Shown here piece by piece: positions 18,283 through 26,362 of a DNA stretch of 64,000 nt. Both the position numbers and the translations under genes were made by a program. The notes below the pieces were generated by a model. That model saw only the letters and a list, made by a program, of their open reading frames with translations. It was not told the DNA's origin and ran no database searches. This DNA is from Methylomonas rhizoryzae (GTDB lineage: Bacteria; Pseudomonadota; Gammaproteobacteria; Methylococcales; Methylomonadaceae): NCBI RefSeq assembly GCF_008632455.1, contig NZ_CP043929.1:4340001-4404000 (forward strand), in the 5' to 3' direction. Position 1 is the stretch's first letter. Each line of letters begins with the position of its first letter.

Positions 18283-18322
18283 AAGAAAGGAGATAGTATT
18301 TTACTTTTACAACTTAACTAAA

Positions 18323-19075
18323 TTAAGCCAAGTCTTTTTTCAGCAATTTCGCAATTGCCATTACTTCAGTGTTCACAACACCCATTATAGCCAGAGCAGC
18401 CCAACCAAAGAATACGAAACCGTAGTGCAATGGAGCAACAAACAACTCTTCCATAAACCAGAAGGTGTGACCCCACTCATTCAAACCAACGTTTGGCAGA
18501 ATCATGAAAGGTCCGATAACTGCAACCAAGTACATCAAGTGCAAACCTTCATGATAGGTTGGCAGCCTGGTTTTTGCATACATGAAAGAAGCAGTACCAG
18601 TGATGATGTAGATTGGGTATGACAGATAGAATTCGATGATATGACTTGGAGTGAAGTCGGTATCACGAACGATTGTTTGGTGCCAAGTACCATCTTGCTC
18701 GGTGAAGTAAGAAGCACCCCAGTAGATTGCCCAGCCGTAGCACACCAACCAAATCCAGTGTGTGAAATGACGGCGCAGTTCTTCACGTGGAGTGATTGAC
18801 ATCACTTTACGATCACGAGTTTTCCAGATATAGCCATTGATACCTGCGAAAAACAGTACTTCCAGAACGATCTCGGTATATAAGAAGTTCATCCAGTATG
18901 TTTCAAACTCAGGCGCGAATGAGTCAAGACCAGCGGACCAGCCATAAACGCCTTCATACCAACGCACCCAGGTGTAAAACACTTGATAAAGAAGAATACC
19001 TAGAATTAGGTTTCTTTTGTTCAAAAGCGGTGCTTCCGCAGCATCAGCCTTAACTGATTCAGTTGTAGCAGCCAT
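18323..19075 (-). CDS. pmoC: Particulate methane monooxygenase subunit C (PmoC)
   Basis: Membrane subunit of pMMO carrying copper sites used in catalysis. The CuC-site triad is present with the right spacing: Asp128, His132 and His145 (EQDGTWH ... TPSH). The second set (CuD) is also present: Asn199, His203 and His217 (NEWGHTF ... APLHYGF). Six hydrophobic segments follow the N-terminal ~20 residues. The 250-residue length is typical. The ATG is preceded by AGGAGGT. First gene of pmoCAB, with a sigma70-like promoter ~110 bases upstream. Confidence 0.98.
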   Translation of the reverse strand: MAATTESVKADAAEAPLLNKRNLILGILLYQVFYTWVRWYEGVYGWSAGLDSFAPEFETYWMNFLYTEIVLEVLFFAGINGYIWKTRDRKVMSITPREELRRHFTHWIWLVCYGWAIYWGASYFTEQDGTWHQTIVRDTDFTPSHIIEFYLSYPIYIITGTASFMYAKTRLPTYHEGLHLMYLVAVIGPFMILPNVGLNEWGHTFWFMEELFVAPLHYGFVFFGWAALAIMGVVNTEVMAIAKLLKKDLA

Positions 19076-19191
19076 TTCTACCTCCTAAAAGATTTAAAAA
19101 TTTCCGGAAAATTCCGAAAGCTCTTTTTATACATTTCCATCTATCGAATCGTAAAGTTTACGACCCACTTCCATCCCTAAAAGTGCCACGC

Positions 19192-19219
19192 AGTCTACCA
19201 TCTCACTGATCCTTGTCAA
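19192..19219 (-). promoter_or_regulatory. Candidate sigma70 promoter of pmoCAB
   Basis: On the minus strand a perfect -35 TTGACA (19219-19214) is followed after 16 bases by TAGACT (19197-19192; four of six consensus positions). This predicts a start near 19185 and a ~110-base leader before pmoC. Sigma70-type promoters are described for pmo operons; this particular site is my inference. Confidence 0.5.
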
Positions 19220-19695
19220 GACAATATTCATCGTTTCTAGGTAAGATTTTTCCGATTCACCACATCGGCGAAGAATAAGCCATACCCCCTATATCAGACA
19301 TCCATCTTTCCGACAGAAAGCCATGTACCGGCTCACTCCGAATCAGCCCTACCCTCTTTACACCACTTTCCTTCAATCAACTATTGATATTCAGCCTCCG
19401 CCCCCCCGGCAGGATCGACGGTTTTTGCGGCCAAATTTCATGCAACCCAAAAAGTACTTGACGCCCCTTCGCCCGACGACACTCGACAACATATGTTTTT
19501 GACGTAACCCAAGAGATTTCCTAAAAATACCCACCCATATCAAGTAAAATAGCCCTCCCTTAATACAACCGGCTAAGTCGCAAAAACTCAGCTTCCCGGA
19601 GCAGCACGGTAACCCGCTGTTGCCGCCTTAACCAACCACCGTGCCCGACCATTCTCCGCTCAATCAATACGCGCCCACTCCGTCTTGTAGCCAAG
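19220..19695. other. Intergenic region between mtoX and the pmo promoter
   Basis: About 475 bases with no open frame I would call. It should hold the upstream activator region of pmoCAB and the 3' untranslated end of mtoX. An imperfect long-loop inverted repeat (GCACGGT ... ACCGTGC, about 19604-19647) is visible, but there is no T-run beside it. Confidence 0.4.
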
Positions 19696-21051
19696 TCAGT
19701 GCGGAGTCACCTGTGCGGCACCTAAGGTCGGACTTCTTTCACCAACAATACCGGAATACAACGCATAAGCCCCAAACCGCATTTGATGCGCCCGCCCTAA
19801 TTTCTCTTTGCTGAAGTCAATTGCAAATTGCTCGGTCAATTTTGTACCATCCCAACTATAGGCTTTCAGAAATTGCTCGTCCTCTTGACCCTTTTTATCC
19901 CAGTTCGCTAACAGAGAAGAGGTAAAATACAATCTCTTACCATCCCAGCTCGATGAGACCATATTCACTTGACTGGCAATCTTCTTCTCATACACTTGCT
20001 TAGGATGAAATGGATCAGTTATATCGAATTGCCGAGCTTTACCATCCATAAACGTATTGACCCATAAGGTTTTGTCGTCACTAGAAATGGATATATCAAC
20101 CGGCAACGGCACCTTACCCGGATCACCGACATCGGCAACCTCTTTTGCCAGCCACTCCCCAGTAGCTTCCTGATAAATTAGCCAGATCTTGGATGTCAAT
20201 GCAGTACTGGTAAAACAGTAGTTGTGCGCATCATTCCAAGCGCAACGAATTTCTAAAGGCGCCCCCGGCACATCGAAAATTTTTTTAGGCTGTCGAGTAT
20301 GTAAATCCCATTGAACCATAGTACTCCCAAAACGCTTCATCGCTTCCGCATCGCCCAACATCTTGCCGAAATCCATCATGTAGTTCGACCAGCCGGTAAA
20401 CGATGAAGTCAACAACAAATTTTTACGCGGCAAAGCGCGAACATCGTAGTTATAACCATCGGCATACTGCCCGGACTTTACGGCACCTTGTAAATCACCA
20501 TCCGTTGGCAGCCAGTGCGTAGCAACATATTCACCACTATTGCTGTACTCTACAAGCGCTGTTCGCCCGCCATGGTCTTTATTATTCGACAAACCTGTAA
20601 TAACCATCCGTCCCGGCAATGCGTAAAAGCTATGCGGCCCCACCACCCCACCGGTTTTAGTCACGAAATCACTGAGGGTTTTTACTAATTTGGGCTTTGC
20701 AGGATCGGAAGCCACATCAAAAATAAAAATTTTGCTGGTATCTAAACCACCTGCCCAAAGATACCTGCGATCATCCGTAAAATCAGAATGGTGCGCTTCG
20801 TTACGCCCTCCTACCGATAAACTAGCTATTACTCTTCCGTATTGTTTTGATTTAGGATTTACATCTACGGTCACCAACTTGTCTTGCTCATCACCAACCC
20901 CTTGTTCACCCAAGGTCCAGACATATACAAAGTCTTCCTGCCCGGTAATCTTTGCCATATACGGTGACGCACAAGTTTCGTCGGCATGACCGGAAACACT
21001 AATACAGCCAAACGCAAATGTTATAGATAACGCACTGAATTTTAATTTCAT
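19696..21051 (-). CDS. mtoX: Methanethiol oxidase, SBP56 / selenium-binding protein family
   Basis: SBP56-family beta-propeller; characterised bacterial members (MtoX) are periplasmic copper enzymes oxidising methanethiol to formaldehyde, hydrogen sulfide and hydrogen peroxide. The 451-residue protein has a signal peptide ending near SGHADE. Family signatures include TCASPYMAKITGQEDFVYVW, EAHHSDFTDDRRYLWAGGLD, GVVGPHSFYALPGRM and RAHQMRFGAYALYSG, with the conserved histidines in HHSD, GPHS and AHQM. It lies 93 bases downstream of the DUF4242 gene on the same strand, probably in the same transcript. It ends 620 bases before pmoC. A one-carbon/sulfur side role beside methane oxidation is plausible; substrate is inferred from the family. 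Confidence 0.9.
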   Translation of the reverse strand: MKLKFSALSITFAFGCISVSGHADETCASPYMAKITGQEDFVYVWTLGEQGVGDEQDKLVTVDVNPKSKQYGRVIASLSVGGRNEAHHSDFTDDRRYLWAGGLDTSKIFIFDVASDPAKPKLVKTLSDFVTKTGGVVGPHSFYALPGRMVITGLSNNKDHGGRTALVEYSNSGEYVATHWLPTDGDLQGAVKSGQYADGYNYDVRALPRKNLLLTSSFTGWSNYMMDFGKMLGDAEAMKRFGSTMVQWDLHTRQPKKIFDVPGAPLEIRCAWNDAHNYCFTSTALTSKIWLIYQEATGEWLAKEVADVGDPGKVPLPVDISISSDDKTLWVNTFMDGKARQFDITDPFHPKQVYEKKIASQVNMVSSSWDGKRLYFTSSLLANWDKKGQEDEQFLKAYSWDGTKLTEQFAIDFSKEKLGRAHQMRFGAYALYSGIVGERSPTLGAAQVTPH

Positions 21052-21144
21052 ATTAATTTCCCCCGTTTAAAAGATTTTTCTCCTCCGAGAAAAAAGCGTG
21101 AGTTTCATTGCCTAATGTCACGTAGCAAACAAATAAATGCCCCA

Positions 21145-21432
21145 TCACTCTTTTGACAATGATTCAGCAGTAGTCGGATCGATTATAGTTTTGATCTCTT
21201 CTATGCGATTTACCGGAAACCCTCCAAGCTCAGCATGCCGCCGTATTGACTTCTCGTCATCGGCAATATAAATACAATAAACCTTATCTCCCGTAACAAA
21301 GCTCTGCAACCACTGAATATCCGGCCCCATTCCCTTTATCACGTCACAAGATTTCTGCGATATTGCTTGCAAATCAATCGCAGTCAACTTACCCACTCCC
21401 ACGATACCCCGTTCTATGATGTATTTTGGCAT
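21145..21432 (-). CDS. DUF4242 domain protein
   Basis: Ninety-five residues covering one DUF4242 domain: MPKYIIERGIVGVGKLT, then IQWLQSFVTGDKVYCIYIADDE and HAELGGFPVNRIEEIKTII. The fold is a small ferredoxin-like alpha/beta domain of unknown function; some family members are annotated as nickel-binding. ATG 21432 has an aggggtg ribosome site. An operator-like palindrome identical to the one before the TetR gene lies 17 bases upstream. It heads a probable two-gene unit with mtoX. No enzymatic role can be assigned. Confidence 0.85.
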   Translation of the reverse strand: MPKYIIERGIVGVGKLTAIDLQAISQKSCDVIKGMGPDIQWLQSFVTGDKVYCIYIADDEKSIRRHAELGGFPVNRIEEIKTIIDPTTAESLSKE

Positions 21433-21448
21433 TACACACCCCTAATAA

Positions 21449-21462
21449 ATGACCGGTCGTCT
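21449..21462. promoter_or_regulatory. Operator-like site upstream of DUF4242-mtoX
   Basis: ATGACCGGTCGTCT with palindromic core GACCGGTC, identical over 14 bases to the site before the TetR gene at 24513-24526. It lies between a possible -35 (TTGTTT, 21470-21465) and a weak -10 (TATTAG, 21447-21442), where a TetR dimer would block polymerase. The -10 assignment is weak because it leaves almost no leader. Confidence 0.7.
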
Positions 21463-21768
21463 AAAAACAACCGAATAAAACCCCCGCTTTGTCGGTACTT
21501 AACTAGCATCAAATTTAATACACCCTGACAGCAAGCATTTTCTACGATAAACACCGACATTAAACTTGCTTTAAAAGCCTCAATAATCCTAGATTTAATT
21601 TTTCAACAAACACAGCTTCAACAACATATTCTTTGTTATTCTTAAATCCGTGACTCCAAGGCCTAAAATCACTGTAACTTGTTGAATAAAATACAAATAC
21701 TCGTTTTTATGATTTCACCCAATCCGATCAAAAAGCAATTTATATTCAATAAGTTACGAATAAAGCCA
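21463..21768. other. Intergenic region between DUF4242 promoter and the SGNH gene
   Basis: About 300 AT-rich bases lying beyond the SGNH stop. Read in the SGNH direction, the sequence after the stop shows no continuation of block V or other SGNH motif. It should hold the -35/upstream region of the DUF4242-mtoX promoter. No terminator with a convincing T-run was found. Confidence 0.4.
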
Positions 21769-22728
21769 CTACTTCATATTATTTATTGCATTGCTTTCAC
21801 TACGAAAGCATTCCATAAAATCGGAAAGATCATTATCACTAACTTGAATAATGACTACATCAGCAGCTAAAAACCTAGCATGTTGCTGATAATACTGCCA
21901 TTCTCGATCTATGCTATACCCCGACATACCTGCATTAATCACCTGCTTTTGATACATCGCTTTATTCAAAATCGAAGTATATATATCTTCATTAGAAATG
22001 TGTGCACCGTAAGTAAAGGAATCCCCCAGCACTAGCACTCTCGACTTATACGAACTAATCACTTCATCCATCCTGTAGCCTTGGGCATTTGTGATCAACC
22101 TATATGGACGGCCCGACATTTCCACTCGAATTTTATTCGTATTTCCTTTAAATAAACCTTTGCTTTTATCGATTTGCAGAACTTCAAGATTTTTAGTTGA
22201 AGCCGTTTGCAAATATTCAAATAATCTTTTAGCTATTAATTGATGCCCTAAGCGAGACATGTGGTTGTCGCCAGGAAGCAAATATATTAACTCAGATTCA
22301 TACCTAGAAAACTCACCAGACATATCAATTAGCTCAACTCCAACTTGTTTTGCTAATCGATAAAAAACATTTTTACACTGCAGCCCTTGAACGCCGTAAA
22401 CTGGTATATATATTACAACAACTCCCGCTCCGGACTGCTTTATGGCGTCGATCAATTTATTAAAATAAAAAGAATAATTACTACTTATCGACTCAAGCAG
22501 TTCATTACTGTCAGCACACAATTTTTGTTCGATCTGCCGTCGACTTAATATTGACTCCTCTGCAGCGTTATCCATTGCGAGAAGCCCTCCGCTAACGACC
22601 GACCAAAGCAATGGCCTTCCTGGACCCACTTCGAATTGATAACGAACATAGCCAAGACCAAGTTCTATAACTATAACCAGCGCCGAACAAAAAAAACTGA
22701 GCCTAATAATCAAGGTCTTGATATACAA
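21769..22728 (-). CDS. SGNH/GDSL hydrolase-like protein with unusual motif order
   Basis: 319 residues with one N-terminal membrane segment (residues ~5-28), partner of the adjacent acyltransferase. A block-I-like GDS motif is at VLVLGDSFTYGAHIS, block II at VINAGMSGYS and block III-like IIQVSDNDLSD near the C-terminus. The catalytic Asp/His block (DNHMSRLGHQLIAKRL), which normally comes last, lies around residues 153-168, before block I. The protein ends only about 15 residues after block III. This looks like two partial SGNH halves or a permuted or truncated domain. It follows the acyltransferase by 20 bases. O-acetyl transfer to or removal from a surface polysaccharide is the likely theme, by analogy with AT3-SGNH proteins. 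Confidence 0.65.
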   Translation of the reverse strand: MYIKTLIIRLSFFCSALVIVIELGLGYVRYQFEVGPGRPLLWSVVSGGLLAMDNAAEESILSRRQIEQKLCADSNELLESISSNYSFYFNKLIDAIKQSGAGVVVIYIPVYGVQGLQCKNVFYRLAKQVGVELIDMSGEFSRYESELIYLLPGDNHMSRLGHQLIAKRLFEYLQTASTKNLEVLQIDKSKGLFKGNTNKIRVEMSGRPYRLITNAQGYRMDEVISSYKSRVLVLGDSFTYGAHISNEDIYTSILNKAMYQKQVINAGMSGYSIDREWQYYQQHARFLAADVVIIQVSDNDLSDFMECFRSESNAINNMK

Positions 22729-22748
22729 CTCCTACTAAATCAGGCAAT

Positions 22749-23798
22749 TTATTTTTTACGCACCATTGTCTTATTTGCCAAAGCATAACTCGCATTAAGT
22801 ATCGGGCGCTCTATAGTCAGAAAAAAAGACACCCCTCCAATAACCGCACAAACAAATAACAGCACGTAACTAATCCAAACGGGAATACCATTCAAAACGC
22901 CTGCAAATGTCATAATTTTGTAAGCAATTCCAATGAATAGCAAATGCATCAAATATATAGAATATGATGATTCTCCGATTAAGACCATAACCCCCGGCAC
23001 TCGCAGGTAGCCCGAGCGCTCGCATTCGACTAAACTCATTAAGATAACCAACGAAAGAATGCCGTAAGGTATGCGGGCGTAAGATTTGGTTCCATCCAAA
23101 GCATCAATATTCTCATACATACCGGTCACTAAAAAACCAAAAATGGATATAATCAGCAAAATCATTGGAACTGGCAACTTGTATTTTGATAAATAAAATC
23201 CGGCAAACAAACCTAATATAAATTCAAAATTCCAAGCCGAAATAAATAGCCCCATAAATGGATTATCCGGCTTAAGTAGCAAACCTGCCGAATATGCCAA
23301 TATTGCCAACATCCAAACCACCAACAATGCAACACCCACCCGGAAAGAAATAATCACCAATGAAAACAAAAAGTAAAATAATATTTCGAAGCGCAATGTC
23401 CACGCCACACCCAGTGTTTCCAGTTTCGAGCCGGGCATAAGGGTAGCATCCCATAAAAAACCCGGAATTGAATAATTCTTACCGCTAAAAACATTTACCG
23501 TCAATAATATACACATTGCCACCCAGTATATTGGATATATTCTTGTAAATCGCTTATAAATATAGCGCCCAAGCTGTTTGGGCCGGCCCAAATCTCTTTG
23601 GTGCGCATAAAATATAATAAAGCCGCTTAATACGAAAAAAAAATCGACTCCAGCTCGACCGAAATGAAACAGTCCATCTAACGGAAGATAGCCTACATCC
23701 TGTTTTAGATGGTTTGCCGCATGGTGCAAAACTACCAACATCGCAGCCACACCTCTTGCTGCTTGTATCCCATTGAGCTTTTGTTTTTGGACCAACAT
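22749..23798 (-). CDS. Acyltransferase family 3 (OafA/YrhL-like) membrane protein
   Basis: Polytopic inner-membrane acyltransferase of 349 residues with about ten hydrophobic segments. Family signatures are the N-terminal IQAARGVAAMLVVLHHA (catalytic His region), FHFGRAGVDFFFVLSGFIIFY, and RYIYKRFTRIYPIYW. Such enzymes move acetyl or other acyl groups onto sugars of LPS, exopolysaccharide or lipids. Here the SGNH module that is often fused to the C-terminus is encoded by the next gene. Acceptor unknown. Confidence 0.88.
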   Translation of the reverse strand: MLVQKQKLNGIQAARGVAAMLVVLHHAANHLKQDVGYLPLDGLFHFGRAGVDFFFVLSGFIIFYAHQRDLGRPKQLGRYIYKRFTRIYPIYWVAMCILLTVNVFSGKNYSIPGFLWDATLMPGSKLETLGVAWTLRFEILFYFLFSLVIISFRVGVALLVVWMLAILAYSAGLLLKPDNPFMGLFISAWNFEFILGLFAGFYLSKYKLPVPMILLIISIFGFLVTGMYENIDALDGTKSYARIPYGILSLVILMSLVECERSGYLRVPGVMVLIGESSYSIYLMHLLFIGIAYKIMTFAGVLNGIPVWISYVLLFVCAVIGGVSFFLTIERPILNASYALANKTMVRKK

Positions 23799-23904
23799 GT
23801 CATACCTACCTAAATTCGGATGCGCCTAATTACATTTTAATTCGCAAGAAACGATGTTCACACCTGCGCCTCCAAATCAATCGGCGTTGCTAGCAAATAT
23901 CTCG

Positions 23905-24501
23905 TCAACTTTTAAAGTAGTCATCCAACAACTCGCGACACACTTCCCGCAAAGGTTGTACGGACTGCTCAACCTTCATGCGCAATAGAGCCCCCTGCCA
24001 ACCGTTCAGCATTAAATCCGCCATACTTTGAGCCGATTTATCGACTCGCACTATGCCCTCACTCTGCCCACGCTCCAACGCGGATCTCTGCAACGCACTA
24101 TACCGATCCACCGCCTCCAATAACGCATCTCGACACAACGAACTGGTATCGCCGATTTCGCCCATTAAATTACCTAACAAGCACCCTCCTTTAAAACCGC
24201 GCAGTTCTACCTCGACGATGAGCTCGTTATAGTAGGTTTTCAGTGCCGCTAAGCCATCTAACTCGGAATTGTGTAAGTGCTCATTCAAACGCAATATGAA
24301 CGGCTCGATGTAATGCTGTATAACCTCTGCAGCAAATTGTTCTTTGCTGGGAAAATAAGCATAAAACGACCCTTTGGGAATCCGCACTGCATCCAATATC
24401 TCTTTTAAGCCGGTAGCATGGTAACCCTTCTCCAAGAGCAAGCCCACCCCCTGATCTAATAAACGATCTTTTCTAATTTGTTTTGCTATCGATTTTGTCA
24501 T
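23905..24501 (-). CDS. TetR/AcrR-family transcriptional regulator
   Basis: 198 residues with a typical N-terminal helix-turn-helix (LLEKGYHATGLKEILDAVRIPKGSFYAYFPSKEQFAAEVI). The C-terminal ligand domain contains GFKGGCLLGNLMGEIGD, whose buried Cys recalls electrophile- or thiol-sensing relatives such as NemR/AcuR-type regulators; that comparison is from memory and unproven here. It starts at ATG 24501 with no ribosome site. A TATAAT at 24514-24509 would place the transcript start at or just before the ATG, so the mRNA may be leaderless. An operator-like palindrome overlaps this promoter, implying autorepression. The same site stands before DUF4242-mtoX. Confidence 0.88.
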   Translation of the reverse strand: MTKSIAKQIRKDRLLDQGVGLLLEKGYHATGLKEILDAVRIPKGSFYAYFPSKEQFAAEVIQHYIEPFILRLNEHLHNSELDGLAALKTYYNELIVEVELRGFKGGCLLGNLMGEIGDTSSLCRDALLEAVDRYSALQRSALERGQSEGIVRVDKSAQSMADLMLNGWQGALLRMKVEQSVQPLREVCRELLDDYFKS

Positions 24502-24512
24502 GGAACAATTAT

Positions 24513-24526
24513 ATGACCGGTCGTCT
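24513..24526. promoter_or_regulatory. Operator-like site upstream of the TetR gene
   Basis: ATGACCGGTCGTCT, palindromic core GACCGGTC, 12 bases before the regulator start and overlapping a TATAAT -10 element by two bases. It matches 21449-21462 exactly. Autoregulation by occlusion of the promoter is the natural reading. Confidence 0.7.
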
Positions 24527-24862
24527 TAATTTGCGAGATTTTTTCGCAACCATTCTGCGAGTATTTCATCTTGTGCAGAGCAACACCACTTACTTGACCA
24601 TCGTGAAATTGGGACCTCGGCATCGTTGAAATCGTTTTTGTTGTCCACCACAAAGACTTTCACGTAACGGGCGTGCAGCAGTTCAACCTCATAACCCGGC
24701 TGTTAAATCGACCGCGCCTAATTATGCGAACCGCGCAGGTTTACAGCACAATCAGGCTCGGCGGCAGTCGGGCAGTGGCGCCAATGAGGCAGCTCTGAGC
24801 AGGGGCCTGCATGGAATTGACTTAAACGCCAGAAGCGCGTACAACCAACCCGCCCGCACAAA
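24527..24862. other. Intergenic region between the TetR and CHRD genes
   Basis: About 335 bases between divergent genes. Short minus-strand frames in it have no motifs. It should hold the promoter of the CHRD gene; no clear consensus promoter was found. Confidence 0.4.
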
Positions 24863-24940
24863 TTGCGATAAATCGCAAAATTCGGTTCTATCGCTTGGAC
24901 AGCCGGTAGCCGGCGGGCCAACCGCAAGGTTACTAACCGG
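24863..24940 (+). promoter_or_regulatory. Possible structured leader RNA before the CHRD/PEP-CTERM gene
   Basis: A perfect seven-pair hairpin (24863-24878, two-base loop) is followed by a GC-rich stretch with CGGTTCTA, GCCGGTAGCCGGCGGG and a small AACC-GCAA-GGTT stem-loop (a GNRA-type loop). The end AACCGG could pair back to the CGGTT at 24883. The order CGCAAA ... CGGttCTA ... CCGGTAG..GCGGG loosely recalls the 3' half of the c-di-GMP-I (GEMM) riboswitch. However, the 5' half (GGCAAACC with its stem) is missing. The gene start follows 20 bases later. Confidence 0.3.
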
Positions 24941-24959
24941 ACAACTTTTAGGGGGTATC

Positions 24960-25553
24960 ATGAAAAATCATTTCGGCCTATTGCTCATCGGCTGGTTGGC
25001 GGCATCAGGTAGTGCGCTCGCCGCCAATCAAACGGTTTACGACTTCGAGCTGAGCGGCGCTGCAGAGGTGCCCAGCGTCTCCACACCGGCTACGGGCTCA
25101 GGTTCGGTATCATTCGATTTGGATCTCAAGACCATGCGCATCCAAATGACGTTCGACAATCTGACCGGCACCACAACCGCCGCCCACATTCACTGCTGTA
25201 CCTTGCCGGGCTCCAACACCGGCGTGGCCACCATCACGCCCACGTTCACCGGCTTTCCGCTGGGCGTTTCGTCCGGCAACTACGACTTTACTTACGATTT
25301 AACCCAAACCGCAAGTTATAGCGCCGGCTTCCTCGCGGCAAACGGTGGAACTGCGGACGGGGCAATGGCCGCTCTATTAACCGGCGCAGACAACGGTCTG
25401 GCGTATTTCAATTTGCACACCTCGACATTCGGCGGCGGAGAAATCCGCGGCTGGTTACAACCGGCGGCCGTGCCGCTTCCGGCCGCGGCATGGTTGTTTG
25501 CCGGCGGATTGATCGGGTTATTGCCGCTTAGGACCGGCAAACGGCCTACTTAA
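24960..25553 (+). CDS. CHRD-domain protein with PEP-CTERM-type sorting signal
   Basis: 197 residues: a signal peptide (MKNHFGLLLIGWLAASGSALA), one CHRD domain and a C-terminal VPLPAAAWLFAGGLIGLLPLRTGKR, the VPLP variant of the PEP-CTERM anchor followed by a basic tail. The CHRD domain shows FELSGAAEVPSV, TGSGSVSFDLD, TAAHIHCCTLPGSNTG and GGEIRGWLQ. PEP-CTERM proteins are processed by exosortase at the inner membrane and displayed with exopolysaccharide. No exosortase gene is in the window. A strong agggggt site precedes the ATG by four bases. Confidence 0.9.
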   Translation: MKNHFGLLLIGWLAASGSALAANQTVYDFELSGAAEVPSVSTPATGSGSVSFDLDLKTMRIQMTFDNLTGTTTAAHIHCCTLPGSNTGVATITPTFTGFPLGVSSGNYDFTYDLTQTASYSAGFLAANGGTADGAMAALLTGADNGLAYFNLHTSTFGGGEIRGWLQPAAVPLPAAAWLFAGGLIGLLPLRTGKRPT

Positions 25554-25633
25554 GCGGCTTATACCCCACTGGTAATAGCGCGGTTGATCTCACCGACCCT
25601 TCTGCTACAAACGGAGCAAGCGCCAGGAATTTG

Positions 25634-26257
25634 TCACGCCTTTCTGGCCACGATGGCCAACCAAGGCTGTTCATGCCTGGGTTTGCCGGCGGGACGATAG
25701 TAATGACTCAGAATGTCGAAACCGGCGTCGGCTAGATAACGGCTGCCGGTTTCGAATTCGACGAAATACCCGTAACGTTGCCCGGACCAGCCTTCGCCGC
25801 TGCCGCGCGGGTTAGACATAAACAAAACGCCGCCCGCTCGCAATGCCGCATGTAATTCCATCAACACCCTAGGCAATTCACTACGCGGCACATGAAATAA
25901 GCTGGCATTGGCAAAGATACCGTCGAAACGCTGCTGCGGCAAATCCAAGTTCAGAAAACTCTGGTGCCATATCGAACAAGCGGTGTAAGCGCGCGCCATG
26001 CGGCAAAACGCCTCGCTACCGTCCAGTCCGACCGGATTATGTCCCAATGCGCGAAAATGTTTGACGTCGCGGCCGGGGCCGCAGCCCAAGTCCAAAATGT
26101 CCAACGACTTGCCCGCCGGCAGCGCATCTAAAAATGCCGTGTAGTTTTGCGAGACGTCATGATCTTGCGTACCTTGCCAATACGATTCGGCGTTTTGGTT
26201 GTAATGTTGCAGCGTGGATGCTTCGATATGCGCCAACTCGTCGCTAAGATTTTGCAT
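25634..26257 (-). CDS. Class I SAM-dependent methyltransferase
   Basis: About 207 residues with a Rossmann methyltransferase fold. Motif I DILDLGCGPGRDVKHF binds S-adenosylmethionine; an acidic loop (PVGLDGSEAFCRMAR) and motif IV region (FDGIFANASLFHVPR) follow. ATG 26257 with ggtgg upstream is preferred to a GTG at 26263. It is convergent with the CHRD gene and lies ~100 bases after the GNAT gene on the same strand. Substrate unknown. Confidence 0.85.
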   Translation of the reverse strand: MQNLSDELAHIEASTLQHYNQNAESYWQGTQDHDVSQNYTAFLDALPAGKSLDILDLGCGPGRDVKHFRALGHNPVGLDGSEAFCRMARAYTACSIWHQSFLNLDLPQQRFDGIFANASLFHVPRSELPRVLMELHAALRAGGVLFMSNPRGSGEGWSGQRYGYFVEFETGSRYLADAGFDILSHYYRPAGKPRHEQPWLAIVARKA

Positions 26258-26362
26258 AGCCACCGTATCTGAAATTCGGGAACGCCAGCCATCATATCGT
26301 GTTTCGGCTTGAAAAGTTCGGTATCTCCCGTTATCGAGGCAGCCCGGCCAACCGGCCGGACA

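Noticed and set aside
19561..19650. Plus-strand stretch with GTCGCAAA and CGGTAACCCGCTGTTGCC resembling part of a c-di-GMP riboswitch
   Set aside because: No plus-strand gene follows, the 5' half of the motif is missing, and the region is the 3' side of a minus-strand gene.
21074..21093. TTTTTCTC-CTCC-GAGAAAAA hairpin between the DUF4242 gene and mtoX as a terminator
   Set aside because: The stem is mostly A/T with no T-run after a GC-rich part, so termination there is unlikely; the two genes are probably cotranscribed.
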